Below, piece by piece: positions 53,401 through 63,200 of a stretch of DNA of 64,000 nt (the first letter of the stretch is position 1; the number at the start of each line of letters is the position of its first letter). The notes under the pieces were generated by a model. It was not told the DNA's origin. It saw only the letters and a program-made list of their open reading frames with translations, and searched no databases. The stretch comes from Xestospongia muta. Taxonomy: Eukaryota > Porifera > Demospongiae > Haplosclerida > Petrosiidae. The stretch lies in NCBI GenBank assembly GCA_963693285.1, contig OY848919.1, positions 5,672,136 through 5,736,135 on the forward strand. Direction: 5' to 3'. The translations under genes were made by a program, and so were the position numbers.

Positions 53401-54350
53401 GGAAAACTAGCCTACAATTTGTGTTTCCACTTTATCTTCTTACAATTGTCATTGTCCTGATTATCCTCAGTCGTTTTTCACCAAAGCTTTCCAATAGAAT
53501 AGCTCATTCCTCAGTTCAAGTACTGGTTACTGTTGTACACCTCTCTTTCTCAAAACTATTCCTTCAATTGATCAATGTAATGACATATTCTGAGGTTTAC
53601 ACATCCAATCATGTACATTATGTTTGGTATTTAGATGGTACTGTTGAGTATGGAGGATACTCTCATCGTATACTAATGATAGTGACTCTGATAGTGGTTC
53701 TTGGTCTACTGTTACCGTATGTACTTCTACTTCTCTTTGCTAAACCACTTAGACCACTAGCATGTACTAATAAATACTTACGACCTTATCTAGAAGCTAT
53801 CCATGCTCCTTATAAAGAAGGTAAACAATATTGGTTTACATTACGTCTTCTGTTACTATGTGCTATGTATGGTGTATATGCCAAATATAGAGCTACTGAT
53901 CTTTATTCTCTCTTTTTCACAACAAATCTAATGTTGGTAATTTTTCTTGTTGTTCAAGCATATATCAAACCATTTAGAAGTAAATTAATCAATCTTCTTG
54001 ATAGTGGTTTGATGATGAATATAACACTTATTTACCTCACTTATTACTATCTTCTTTACAAGGAATTATTAATTATAAAAATAATCTGTTTTTCTTCTGT
54101 GTTTGTGACATTTGTGACATTAGTGATGGTCATTGTATATCATGTACTCTGGGTTTGCAGAAAGCTCAACATTGTTAAAAGATGGTTTGAAAGCAAATGT
54201 GAGAAACTCCATCTGTGGTACACGAAAGTCTCATCATCATTCACTCATAAAACAACTAACAGACAACCACTATTTACAGATACCAATGACACATTTTATG
54301 GTTCTTGCTCAGAGTTTAGAGAGCCTGTCCTAGGACACTGCAGTGATTGA
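50487..54350 (+). CDS. R6: beta-helix multi-TM receptor-like protein (class A), intact
   Basis: A single exon of 1287 codons. The signal peptide is MLQIVFYVLSILFSCLLPC. The ectodomain (about 22-880) has many sequons and PMP-like motifs: FNNNHATNGAAI (near 507), FTNNWAELMGGAIHA (near 535-545), FSDNEARRAG (near 567). Cys stalk: YPCPLGF, LACPIGYCN, LCGRCSEG (near 855) and CQDCSN (near 880). TM1 is SVGIYLVIGPLLIYLLYAL. Later hydrophobic segments run to about 1225, and HAPYKEGKQYW and KPFRSKLINLLDSG are the conserved loop motifs. The tail has NRQPLFTD, NDTFYGSC (near 1267) and REPVLGHCSD. It resembles the PMP-like multi-membrane proteins of sponges and cnidarians, whose biochemical role is not established. 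Upstream lies integrase copy B, transcribed in the opposite direction. Confidence 0.9.
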   Translation: MLQIVFYVLSILFSCLLPCTGKSNDIFPVNSSCDLEQYLCNTTWSSQYLVFLLNSSVNFTISPGEFCQVATQQRSIIEILSDSSTESANITCVHNDTRQAFSQSRRGLVFFNSQVTLKHLVIKNCGTYLTTIQDTAITEYLNSSSLYYTSFHAAALVFVHCQVNITHVNVYYSYGFAMIGIILYNSTINSVIMSNSSYSLEIYQTNNQSIGSGFLLHYMDINNAFQETNNVEQVSDIQINDASFLYNYDYNSHSCITDTYYNKHSSSSGGSNPIVNAAGLTILYTQQNTSGQVSVHISESNFVYNRGSFAGGMFILQYHTIAVTNTTITNTVFYHNINYQHCHGAAVVFYWYSLPESKHERRLTPLYFYNTSFLKQIGIEDWAINSLNYGAVYIGIVNPGLVHLNILFSRCKFTKNLVVNTGACLYATVYQFDDNTSHISITLDSTNATKNSQYIRIPFVSSAGIFYFQRIAKVYITGTSIFSNNYGSVISSRGSNVYLSGNLTFNNNHATNGAAILLVGSCQLHFMSEVIAKFTNNWAELMGGAIHARGDGKCVIQIDSNVKQLMFSDNEARRAGISIYAEPIFSCYINNSDFLKSPNETIAYYYQHFNFTKTKSNSSLLQVSTIPQTLREGADMRPYLQIYPGQEIYYCISAVDALDRNIYSTIAIDIVRTYSHHNITKTIKLWLSFDDQEQLVQEGKICTNISVTVHTNVRSTVISGMIVFSLTTQPAILTRSVNIYPCPLGFDLNKTLGVCGLSSSFDNLRKHHHLTVPIIGNVSSQTITRLFTFLSWAGIIEYENKTKAQFGVSLACPIGYCNSNQTLPYFYSGDLSSNQSFKLSDGITDYHPPLCLYQREGTLCGRCSEGLSVVFGSTECQDCSNAWITSVGIYLVIGPLLIYLLYALKLTLTSGTLNGIIFYAQAANCGLLDMLRYHYFKSSIDRLSGFAIFIIRVLNLETNYPRCFYNGMTELWKTSLQFVFPLYLLTIVIVLIILSRFSPKLSNRIAHSSVQVLVTVVHLSFSKLFLQLINVMTYSEVYTSNHVHYVWYLDGTVEYGGYSHRILMIVTLIVVLGLLLPYVLLLLFAKPLRPLACTNKYLRPYLEAIHAPYKEGKQYWFTLRLLLLCAMYGVYAKYRATDLYSLFFTTNLMLVIFLVVQAYIKPFRSKLINLLDSGLMMNITLIYLTYYYLLYKELLIIKIICFSSVFVTFVTLVMVIVYHVLWVCRKLNIVKRWFESKCEKLHLWYTKVSSSFTHKTTNRQPLFTDTNDTFYGSCSEFREPVLGHCSD

Positions 54351-54750
54351 CTAAACAAGTTTAAGTGTGTATATTATAAACAAGTTGCTATTGTGTGTAT
54401 GTGTGTATGTGTGTGCCTATATGAGTATATATGTATGTATGGTATGTTTTGTTTGTATGTATTATAATAATATTTAGAAAATCATTTATATTTTTTGTAT
54501 GTAAAAAATTGGAATAAATTACTTAGAAATTGCTGAAAAAATGTTGCATATGTAATTAATGCTATATCATAGTGCATAGTGATAACATAATCATATGTAT
54601 GAAATAACTCCCAATAGTTAGTTATGGCCATTAAGATTATAGAATAAACTATTCCTATACTTTATAGATTATGCTCACTTGTACATTGTTGTACATTGAA
54701 CTAATCCATATTCCAAAATTAACTATGTATAACAAAATATGGAGTTACTA
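54351..54750 (+). repeat. Class A 3' flank of R6
   Basis: Same flank type as R1, R3 and R5, but about 110 bp in the middle are missing. It ends at AACTATGTATAACAAAATAT. Confidence 0.65.
54643..54648 (+). promoter_or_regulatory. Candidate polyadenylation signal AATAAA (R6)
   Basis: Conserved hexamer about 290 nt after the R6 stop. The shorter distance reflects the internal deletion of the flank. Confidence 0.4.
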
Positions 54751-55283
54751 CACATTAAGAAATACTACACATTCTATTTTTAACAAAAATCTAAATAGTG
54801 AAAGTAATAGCTTTAAAAATTTTTACATGATTAATTAGTTTTAAATAGCTAGTAAAGTTGTAGGAATCAGGGATTACTTATTAATTATTGGCAAAGTTTT
54901 CTGCAATTTTGCATTTTTTTATTAAAAAAGGGAGTAAATGTTAGTATGTCCATGTTAACAACAGATGTATTAATTGTGATGAAGTAAGAATGAAGCCTAT
55001 AATAAAGACTACATGTTTCCTTTGGGCAGTTCCTATAATCAAAGAGAAACTTTGTTGTGTAATAAATTAATCTACATATTACTTTGAAACACAAACTTCA
55101 GGATAGCACAATTTTCTGTCTAACTATTATCTTTATTTTGACTGTGAGGGTGAAATTAATTAATATGTTTAGGTGTTACTACTTAATACACAAATGCAAG
55201 TTGGTCTTTCAGATTTTCCAAACATCACTCATTTCTAGACATTTGGGAATAACGTAAATAAAAAGTATCAATATAATGATTAT
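54751..55283. other. Intergenic DNA between R6 flank and inverted repeat
   Basis: AT-rich, with no paralogous copy in the window. The minus-strand ORF at 54885-55094 is short and has no recognisable features. I make no gene call. Confidence 0.4.
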
Positions 55284-56010
55284 TAGTGATCCACCACCAC
55301 TAGCAATAAACATTGTAACTAGTATCTAAATCATAAGAGATTTTTGCTGAGGTGAACACATCAATAATTGTTAACAATAGGCTTAAATATTGTAACCAGT
55401 ACCTGAACTGAGAAATGAGCTATTGTAATATAAAGCAACAGAGAAAAATGACTCAAGATAATGAGGACAACAACTATTGTCAAAAGATCAGAATCAAAGA
55501 ACATACTAACTTTGGTGTTCTTAAATCTACTGCAACTACCACACAATGGATCAACACAATGATATAATCACAGTAATTCACGTTTCATATCATTCCATTC
55601 AGTGCATTTATTGTTACTATAAGTTTGAGAGCAAATAACAGGTAAACAATTCTATTCTTACAAAGAAATGTTTTTATAAATGATCAAATTATTCAGTTAT
55701 TTTAAACAACTATTTTCTAGTTGAGATTGATGGATTATTATGGTATCTAGAATTCATGTGAATTACTCTCTATATAATTATTTGGTATAAAATACTATTA
55801 CAAAGCAACAAATTATAGAGTGAATAATTCCCATGACTTTTGGATTCCATAATGTTCTAGCAAACTACAAATAAGATGTTAAAAAATTGTGCTAATTTTC
55901 ACATTGAAGTCATATTATTTGTACTGTATATATCATTACTTGTAGAACTATGAAAAAATCGTTACAGTATCAAAGTGGATATTGAATTGTGACACCAAAC
56001 AAGGACACCA
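55284..56010. repeat. Large inverted repeat, left arm
   Basis: The reverse complement matches 57268-58262. Matching landmarks (left arm read on the minus strand) are TGTTTGGTGTCACAATTCAA, TCATAGTTCTACAAGTAATG, TTGTTGCTTTGTAATAGTAT, CACATGAATTCTAGATACCA and GTTCACCTCAGCAAAAATCT. Small indels separate the arms. The right arm has an extra insert of about 280 bp. Confidence 0.85.
55361..55700 (-). pseudogene. Receptor relic in left arm (inverted copy)
   Basis: Minus-strand pieces of the relic seen at 45285 and 57900: LLFALKLIVTINALNGMI-like sequence (55640-55590), PLCGSCSRFKNTKVSMFFDS (55555-55490), LLTIVVVLIILSHFS (55485-55440) and IAHFSVQVLV (55425-55395). The only orientation change in the receptor family in this window is in this arm. 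Confidence 0.65.
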
Positions 56011-56013
56011 AAG

Positions 56014-56260
56014 CTTTTGACATCTTCTACTTGTACAGTAGTGAATGGTCCTCCATATCTCTGTTTACATAGATCAAGTCTTGAGGGAGGAAACTCTCCA
56101 TATATAAAAGCATTATGTCTCAATGGTTGTTTGTGAGTCCAAGCATATTTCTGGACTTTTCAGATTAGTTTCACAGAATTGTTGTGCTGAGCTGGCTCAA
56201 TAAACAAGTGACGTTTGAAACAACAAAAACACAAACTGCAATCATAATAATAAGTACATC
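56014..56260 (-). pseudogene. POT/SLC15-like transporter exon relic
   Basis: On the minus strand, after a TGATTGCAG acceptor, it reads FCCFKRHLFIEPAQHNNSVK, then a TGA where a sense codon is expected. It continues KVQKYAWTHKQPLRHNAF, IYGEFPPSRLDLCKQRYGG and PFTTVQVEDVKSFG. The RSAFTY..-PSRLDLGK-KYGGPFT-EQVEDVK pattern is, from memory, that of an invertebrate MFS protein family related to POT/SLC15 peptide transporters. Only one exon with a stop is present, at the edge of the inverted-repeat spacer. It is a captured gene fragment. Family assignment is moderate. Confidence 0.5.
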
Positions 56261-56304
56261 AGAACCAAAAATAAAAGTGAAAGTAACATAAATTGTGTTT
56301 TTAT

Positions 56305-57050
56305 AAATATTAGCTTGGTTTTCCTCTGTGCTTTTACAATGGGATGACAGAGCTATGGAAAACTGGTCTCAGTTTACTATTTCTGCTCTATCTCTTGATA
56401 ATAGTTATTGTCTTCATTATACTTAGTCATTGCTGTATCAGACGTTCCAATAGAATAGCTCACTCATCAGTCCAAGTACTTGTTACTGTCATATATATCT
56501 CATTTTCAAAATAGGTACTAGCTGTTATTAATGTTTTCACATCAGCTGACATTCACACTGTAAGCACGACTTACAATATTTGGTATTGGAATGGGTCAGT
56601 AAAATATAGTGTTCAAATCATACCTCAATTTTTATGTTAAGTACAAAGCGCCTAGTAGTAAATTGTTTTATAACGTATGTGATAACATCACCAATAATGA
56701 CATTATTCTTACATTTACAAGCTTATAGTCAGTATACTGGATTACTCAATGATGTTTAACTCGATCTTTATGTTTTGACAACTTGATTTTTCTTATTTAT
56801 TGTCAAAACGCAATAATTGATATAATTCTCATGTCAGTCAGCATTACAATTTTTTTGTTGTTTTTTTCTATCATGTTCTCTGGGTTAAAAGAAATGGCCC
56901 CCTTAATACAAGCATTCTTTAATTCATTTATACTATATAGAGAAAAGATCATTTGTTGATGGGCAACAGTGTTCTCAAATGCAATGATTCTTTCTATGGT
57001 TCAGTCAAATTACAGAGTCATTTGATAATTTTCTTTCTTAAGGTAACAAG
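56305..57050 (+). pseudogene. Receptor relic in inverted-repeat spacer
   Basis: Pieces in order: LGFPLCFYNGMTELWKTGLS (56310-56370, frame intact), LLFLLYLLIIVIVFIILSH (56370-56430), RSNRIAHSSVQVLVTVIYIS (56440-56505), FTSADIHTVSTTYNIWYWNG (56535-56595), a gap, LDYSMMFNSIFMF (56735-56775) and a tail-like piece NVLKCNDSFYGSVK (56970-57010). Stops (TAG near 56513, TGA near 56776) and deletions break it. It is close to the relic at 15930-16720. Confidence 0.7.
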
Positions 57051-57163
57051 AGGCAAAGCAATTATTTTCATAAATATTAAAATGATATTTTTTACTTTAT
57101 TTACTTGTTTATTTCATTTTGTATATTTGTATATATAACAAAATATGGAGTTCTAGTCCTATT

Positions 57164-57363
57164 AGATATATTAACTCCAACTATATCACAATTTCTTGGA
57201 GTAAATATTTTACTAGATTAGTCTCTATCATGTTATATTAACAAACTCTATTGACATCCATTGTATGGTGTCCCTGTTTGGTGTCACAATTCAATATCCA
57301 CTTTGTTACTGTAATGATTTTTTCATAGTTCTACAAGTAATGATATATACAGTACAAATAATA
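57164..57363 (+). repeat. Dispersed repeat shared with 2868-3056
   Basis: Nearly identical to the sequence that precedes the P-element relic after R1. It runs into the right arm of the inverted repeat at about 57268. Confidence 0.7.
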
Positions 57364-58262
57364 TGACTTCAATGTGAAAATTAGCATGACATTTTAACAT
57401 TTTATTTGTAGTTTTGCTAGAATATTATAGAATCCAAAAGTCATGGAATTATTAGTTGGGGATACACTCTTGACTGTCATCAGCAAGTGTTATTTAACTT
57501 GTATGTATTCTGTTGTGTTAATTTTCTGACCTTATTAATACCCTGCATTTGATCATGTATGTGTCAAAATTGGATTAGTTTCATCTTACCTAATGTCATG
57601 TGTTCTAGAATGTTTTCGAATTACTTAGTGTATAAAACCATTGATTTTGTAATGTTTATTCAGTCGAGATAGTTGTTGTCATTGAAATCAAAACTGTTGA
57701 ACTTTGCTACACACAAGAAGAATTCTATCATTATTTACTTTATATTTTGTTGCTTTGTAATAGTATTTCATACCAAATAATTATATAGAGGGTAATTCAC
57801 ATGAATTCTAGATACCATAGTAATCAATCAATCTCAACTACAAATGTTTAAAATAATTGAATAATTTAATCATTGACTAATACAATGTTTTTCTGTAAGA
57901 ATAAAACTGTTTACCTGTTATTTGCTCTCAGACTTATAGTAACAACTGATGCACTAAATGAAATGACATGAAACGTGAATTACTGTGTTGATATCATTGT
58001 GCTGGTCCATTGTGTGGTAGTTGCAGTAGATTTAAGAACACCAAAGTTAGTATGTTTTTGGTTCTAATCTCTTGACAATAGTTGTTGTCCTCATTATCTT
58101 CGGTCATTTTTTCCATGGCTTTCTAACACAATAGCTCATTTCTCAGTTCAGGTACTGGTTGCAATATTTAAGCCTATTGTTAACAATTATTGATGTGTTC
58201 ACCTCAGCAAAAATCTCTAATGATTTAGTTACTATAATGTTTATTGCTGGTGATGGTCAATC
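57268..58262. repeat. Large inverted repeat, right arm
   Basis: Partner of 55284-56010. It contains the insertion 57454-57735. Its distal half (57805-58260) is also similar, in direct orientation, to 45185-45640 after R5. Confidence 0.85.
57457..57730 (+). mobile_element. Possible solo LTR, about 274 bp
   Basis: Comparison of the two inverted-repeat arms delimits an insert found only in the right arm, between ATTATT at 57448-57453 and ATTATT at 57730-57735. The insert can be read as starting with TG (TGGGGATACAC) and ending with CA (GAATTCTATCA), with imperfect 5-bp flanks TTAGT and TTATT. Near 57631 it has TATAAAACC, as an LTR promoter would. No internal coding region is present. A different short element is possible. 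Confidence 0.45.
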
Positions 58263-58440
58263 ATTTTCCTCTATAGCTTTCTAACACAATAGCTCATTCT
58301 TTAGTTCAGGTACTGCTTACAACTGTTAAAAATTATTGATGTGTTTGCCTTAGCAAAAATCTCTTATGATTTAGATACTAGTTACAATGTTTGGTGTTTC
58401 GCTGGGTCAATAGAATATGGTGGTCGATCACTAATAATCA
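57895..58440 (+). pseudogene. Receptor relic in right arm and beyond
   Basis: VYLLFALRLIVTTDALNEM (57905-57965), PLCGSCSRFKNTKVSMF (58005-58055), LLTIVVVLIIFGHF (58070-58110), IAHFSVQVLV (58130-58160), IDVFTSAKISNDLVTIMF (58190-58245). A second, tandem version of the last two pieces then follows (58260-58400), ending with YNVWCFAGSIEYGGRS. The partial tandem duplication is also visible at 45480-45720. Confidence 0.6.
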
Positions 58441-58608
58441 TATTTTGATACTTTTCATTCGTGGCCTACTATTTACACATTGTGGACATGATGTGACAAT
58501 GATAAGACAGTTAGATTACAATTAAATGATCACACGATTATAACAACATGAAATAATCTGACTATGAACATCATCTAAGAACTGTAAAAACAATTTCACT
58601 GTTAACAC

Positions 58609-58806
58609 TCACTGAAAACAAGGATGGCCATAGTACAGAGCTATTATGGCAAACAGTTGGAGTTGAAGAGGAACCAGCACTTCCAAAGCATCAGACCCCT
58701 CGACAAACATTGTGATAAATGGTGAGAACTGAAGATTATGAAAGTGGAAGTTCCCTTTGCCATCAGGTAGGAAACCCTGTGCACTTAAATTTTCTTTAAA
58801 CCACAC
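58609..58806 (-). pseudogene. Unrecognised minus-strand exon
   Basis: Open reading VWFKENLSAQGFLPDGKG, NFHFHNLQFSPFITMFVEGS and LEVLVPLQLQLFAIIALYYG, ending HPCF with a good GTGAGT donor just after (near 58612). It is joined directly at 58806 to truncated integrase copy C. A short relative lies at 45722-45788. I do not know the protein. The exon looks intact but the rest of the gene is not visible. Confidence 0.45.
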
Positions 58807-59130
58807 GCTCCCTCCAAGGCCAAAAAGCCAGTTATTGTCTTTCGACCATATACAGGTCCAACCAATGCATAATATAAGAAAGCAATTATAAGCTTATCCC
58901 TTTATTAAATAATTCACTTTATGAACTGCCCTGCTAAAAGCATTACGTAGCTGAAGATAAGTTGGCCTGAATATTTTTTAAGTTCCAAAACCTCTTGATA
59001 GATTGTATGCTAGCCCCCTGATGTTTGGAATTCTTTTTTTAAGTACTCGGACAAGTCATTGTATGGCCATTGTTCTTGTTCAATTTTTAATATAACCAAG
59101 TCTTTAATATCAATCAATTGTACCAACTTG
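58807..59130 (-). pseudogene. DDE-integrase-like gene, copy C, truncated
   Basis: Only the first exon and the start of the core exon remain. The minus strand from about 59130 has the AAG-for-ATG change shared with copy B, WPYNDLSEYLKKEFQTSGG-like sequence, a 13-bp deletion in the TKPP region, and the piece GPVYGRKTITGFLALEG ending at 58807. Similarity continues rightwards through the promoter region to 59510. Confidence 0.65.
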
Positions 59131-59510
59131 ATTTAACTGATGTTAAGATATAGTATTGCACAATAGTAATCTGATTTGACTGATTATGTATACGTACTTA
59201 CGCTTCAAAAATGTGAAATTAAATACCATATATATAATGTATTAGACGAACTGATAGAAGTCAATTTTGAGACAAAATACCTACCAGATAGAGCCTGTAG
59301 CACCAATTCTTGAGAGTGAGTAACAATGTAAGAACAGGTCAAACGTCACTGAGACTAACGTCAGAGTGTCAAAAAGATCAGAGATAGAGAGACGAATTGG
59401 GAACACAAGCAGGACAAAGTCCTATTTTAAAGATAATAGCCAACTGGTCAGACATAACTCAATTGAAAAAATATTTTTTTGGTTTTTTGAATTTTCGTTT
59501 CTTAGGAAGA

Positions 59511-59586
59511 ATTCGGCGCGTAATGGCGAAAATCGTGTATAGGAATAATTTCGGCGCGTAATGGCGGAAATAGTGTCTTGGAATTT
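59511..59586. repeat. Two-copy 38-bp GC-richer motif (copy C)
   Basis: ATTCGGCGCGTAATGGCGAA at 59511 and TTTCGGCGCGTAATGGCGGA at 59549, the same period as at 7543. Confidence 0.65.
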
Positions 59587-59611
59587 CAGGATATGAAATG
59601 GCGGAAACATG

Positions 59612-59905
59612 CACTGATCATACTGGATTACTCAATGATGCTTAACTTGATCTCTATTTTCATGACAACGTGGTTTTTTCTTATTAAACATCAAGATGCA
59701 ATAATTGAAATATTCATGCCAGTCAGCCATAAAATTTTGTCTTTTTTGTTTTATTTTCTATCATGTTTCTTCGTTAAAAGAAATGTTACCCTTAATACAA
59801 GCATTCTACAATTCATTTAATATATAAAAAAGGTCTGTTGTTGATGAACAACAATGTTCTCAAATGCAGTGATTCTTTTTATGGTTCAAGTAAATACTCT
59901 TTTTA
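59612..59905 (+). pseudogene. Receptor 3'-end relic upstream of R7
   Basis: Nearly identical to 7640-7940 and 49830-50115 (LDYSMMLNLISIFMTTWFFL, then CSDSFYGSSKYSF near 59865-59900). Confidence 0.65.
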
Positions 59906-60219
59906 ATTGATAATTCTCTTTCTTAAGAGCAGTAATTTTCATGAATGTAAGAATTATAAGCTCTTAGATTATTTACTTGTTTATTTCATTATGTATATTT
60001 GTAAATTTTTGTTGATGTCAAGGGAATTATAGTAAATATATGTTTTGTTTGATAGCGTTTTTGTAGATATTACTGTTTTGAGTGTTACAGGTTTCATTTT
60101 TATAATGACAACATAGGCATCATATTAATTTATTATCAAACAGAAAATGTTATAAGCCATTTTGAAGTAATAAGTTTAATTGTTTATTTTCATAATCATG
60201 TTTATAAAGCTTTAACGAG

Positions 60220-60228
60220 TATAAATAG
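60220..60228 (+). promoter_or_regulatory. Core promoter TATA box of R7
   Basis: TATAAATAG 65 nt before ATG 60285, with the shared flanks TTTAACGAG and AGTAGGTAGTAAACAGACAA. Confidence 0.7.
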
Positions 60229-60284
60229 AGTAGGTAGTAAACAGACAAACTCTAGAAACGATCGAAGCTTTAGGCTATATTGTG

Positions 60285-63200
60285 ATGTTACAGATAGTCT
60301 TTTACGTTTTGTCAATTCTCTTTTCTTGCTTACTACCATGTACCGGAAAGAGTAATGACATCTTTCCAGTTAATTCATCTTGTGATTTAGAGCAGTACCT
60401 GTGTAACACAACATGGTCCTCTCAATACCTTGTGTTCTTGTTAAACAGTTCCGTTAACTACACAATTTCTCCTGGTGAATTCTGTCAAGTGGCAACTCAA
60501 CAAAGAAGCATAATTGAAATACGCAGTGATTCTTCTACAGAATCAGCAAATATAACATGTGTTCATAATGATACAAGGCAAACATTTTCGCAGCCAAGAC
60601 GAGGTCTAGTTTTCTTCAACTCTCAAGTGACTCTTAAACATTTGGTGATTAAGAATTGTGGTACATATCTCACTACTATACAAGATACTGCAATCACTGA
60701 CTACCTCAATAGTTCATCTCTGTATTACACTTCATCTCATGCTGCTGCCTTAGTCTTTGTTCATTGTCAGGTCAATATAACTCGAGTTAACATCTACTAC
60801 TCATATGGGTTTGCTATGGTTGGTATAAATTTATATAACTCTACTATTGATAGTGTTATCTTATTCATCATATAGTCTTGAAATTTACCAAACTAACAAG
60901 CAGAGTATTGGAAGTGGCTTTCTTCTTCATTACATGGATATTAACAATGCTTTCCAAGAAAAGAACAGTATTGAACAAATATCTGATATGCGTATTAGTG
61001 ATGCTGCATTCTTTTATAACTATGATCTCAACACTCATTCTTGCATTACTAATACCTACTATAACAAACATTCATCATCTTCTGGTGGTTCCAATCCTAT
61101 AGTCAATGCAGCTGGACTAACAATACTTTACACACAACAGAATACTAGTGGTCAGGTGTCAGTTTATATAACTGAGTCACATTTTGTTCATAATACTGGT
61201 AGTTTTGCAGGTGGTATGTTTATTTTACAATATCACACTATTGCTGTCACTAACACAACAATTACCAATACAGTATTCAATCATAACATTAACTATCAGC
61301 CCTGTCATGGAGCAGCTGTTGTGTTTTATTTGTATTCATTACCTGAATCTAAATATGAAAGATTAACACCACTTTATTTTTATAACACATCATTTTTAAA
61401 ACACGAAGGTATTAACAACTGGCCAATACCCTTTGTGGACTATGGAGCTGTCTATATTGATGTTGTCAATCCTGGACTTGTTCACCTTAATATTCTTTTT
61501 ACTAGATGTACATTTTCAGAAAATGTTGCTGCAAATACAGGAACTTGTCTATATGCCACAGTCTATCAGTTTGATGACAATACAGGTGACGTCTCTATTA
61601 CATTGGACAGTACTATTGCAACAAAGAATTCTCAATATATTAGAATCCCATTTGTATCATCAGCAGGTATTTTTTATTTCCAAAGAATTGCTAAAGTTTA
61701 CATCACTGGAACATCTATCTTCAGTAACAATTATGGATCAGTTATAAGTTCTAAAGGCTCAAATGTCTATCTATCTGGTAATTTAACTTTTAATAATAAT
61801 CACGCCACAAATGGTGCTGCAATTCTTCTCGTAGGCAGCTGTCAATTACATTTTATGAGCGAAGTTATAGCCAAGTTTACTAATAATTGGGCTGAGTTAA
61901 TGGGAGGAGCTATACATGCTAGAGGAGACGGAAAGTGCCCCATACACATTGATTCAAATGTTGAACATGTAATGTTCTCAGACAATGAAGCAAGAAGAGC
62001 TGGATTATCAATATATGCAGAGCCTATATTCTCATGTTATATCAACAACTCAGACTTTCTTAAATCTCCTAATGAAACAATGGAATATTATTATCAATAC
62101 TTCAATTTTACCAAAACGAAATCAAATTCTTCTTTGCTTCAGTTTTCAACTATTCCACAAGCACTCATAGAAGGTGCTGACATGCAACCAACTCTACAAA
62201 TATATCCAGGACAGGAAATTTATTACTGTATTTCAGCTAGAGATGCTCTTGATAGAAACGTTTATTCTACCATAGCAATTGATATTGTTAGAAAATATTC
62301 AAAGCATACTATTCCTAAAACAAGAAAACTCTGGTTGTCTTTTGATGATCAAGAACAACTTATACAAGAAGGCAAAAATTGCACAGCCATTAGCATGACT
62401 GTTCATAGAAATGATCAATCCAATATTATAATTAATGGAATGATTGTATTCTCTCTGTCCACACAACCAGCAATTTTAACAAAAAGTGTCAAAATACATC
62501 CATGTCCACTGGGATTTAATTTGAATAAGATAGGAGTCTGTGAACTTTCATCTTCATTTGATAACTTGAGAAAACATTATCACATTACAGTCCCAATTAT
62601 TGGTAATGTGAGTAGTCAAACAATAACAAGACTTTTTACATTTATCTCTTGGGCAGGAATAATAGAATATGAGAACAAAACACAGTTTGGTGTATCTTTA
62701 GCTTGTCCAATTGGATATTGTAATAGCAATCACACACTACCTTACTTCTACAGTGGTGACTTATCATCTAATCAAAGCTTTAAATTGTCAGATGGTATTA
62801 CTAACTATCATCCACCATTGTGTTTATATCAACGTGAAGGAACATTATGTGGTAGATGTAGTGAGGGATTAAGTGTGGTATTTGGATCTACAGAATGTCA
62901 ACATTGTAGCAATGCTTGGATAACATCAGTAATTATTTATCTAGTCATTGGGCCACTTCTTATTTACCTGTTATATGCTCTTAAACTTACATTAACAAGT
63001 GGTACACTGAATGGAATTATTTTCTATGCTCAGGCTGCTAACTGTGGTTTGCTCGATATGTTAAGATATCACTACTTTAAATCTTCAATTGATCGATTAT
63101 CAGGATTTGCTATATTTATTATCCGTGTTTTGAATCTTGAGACAAACTATCCTAGATGTTTTTACAATGGAATGACAGAGTTATGGAAAGCTTTCCTTAC

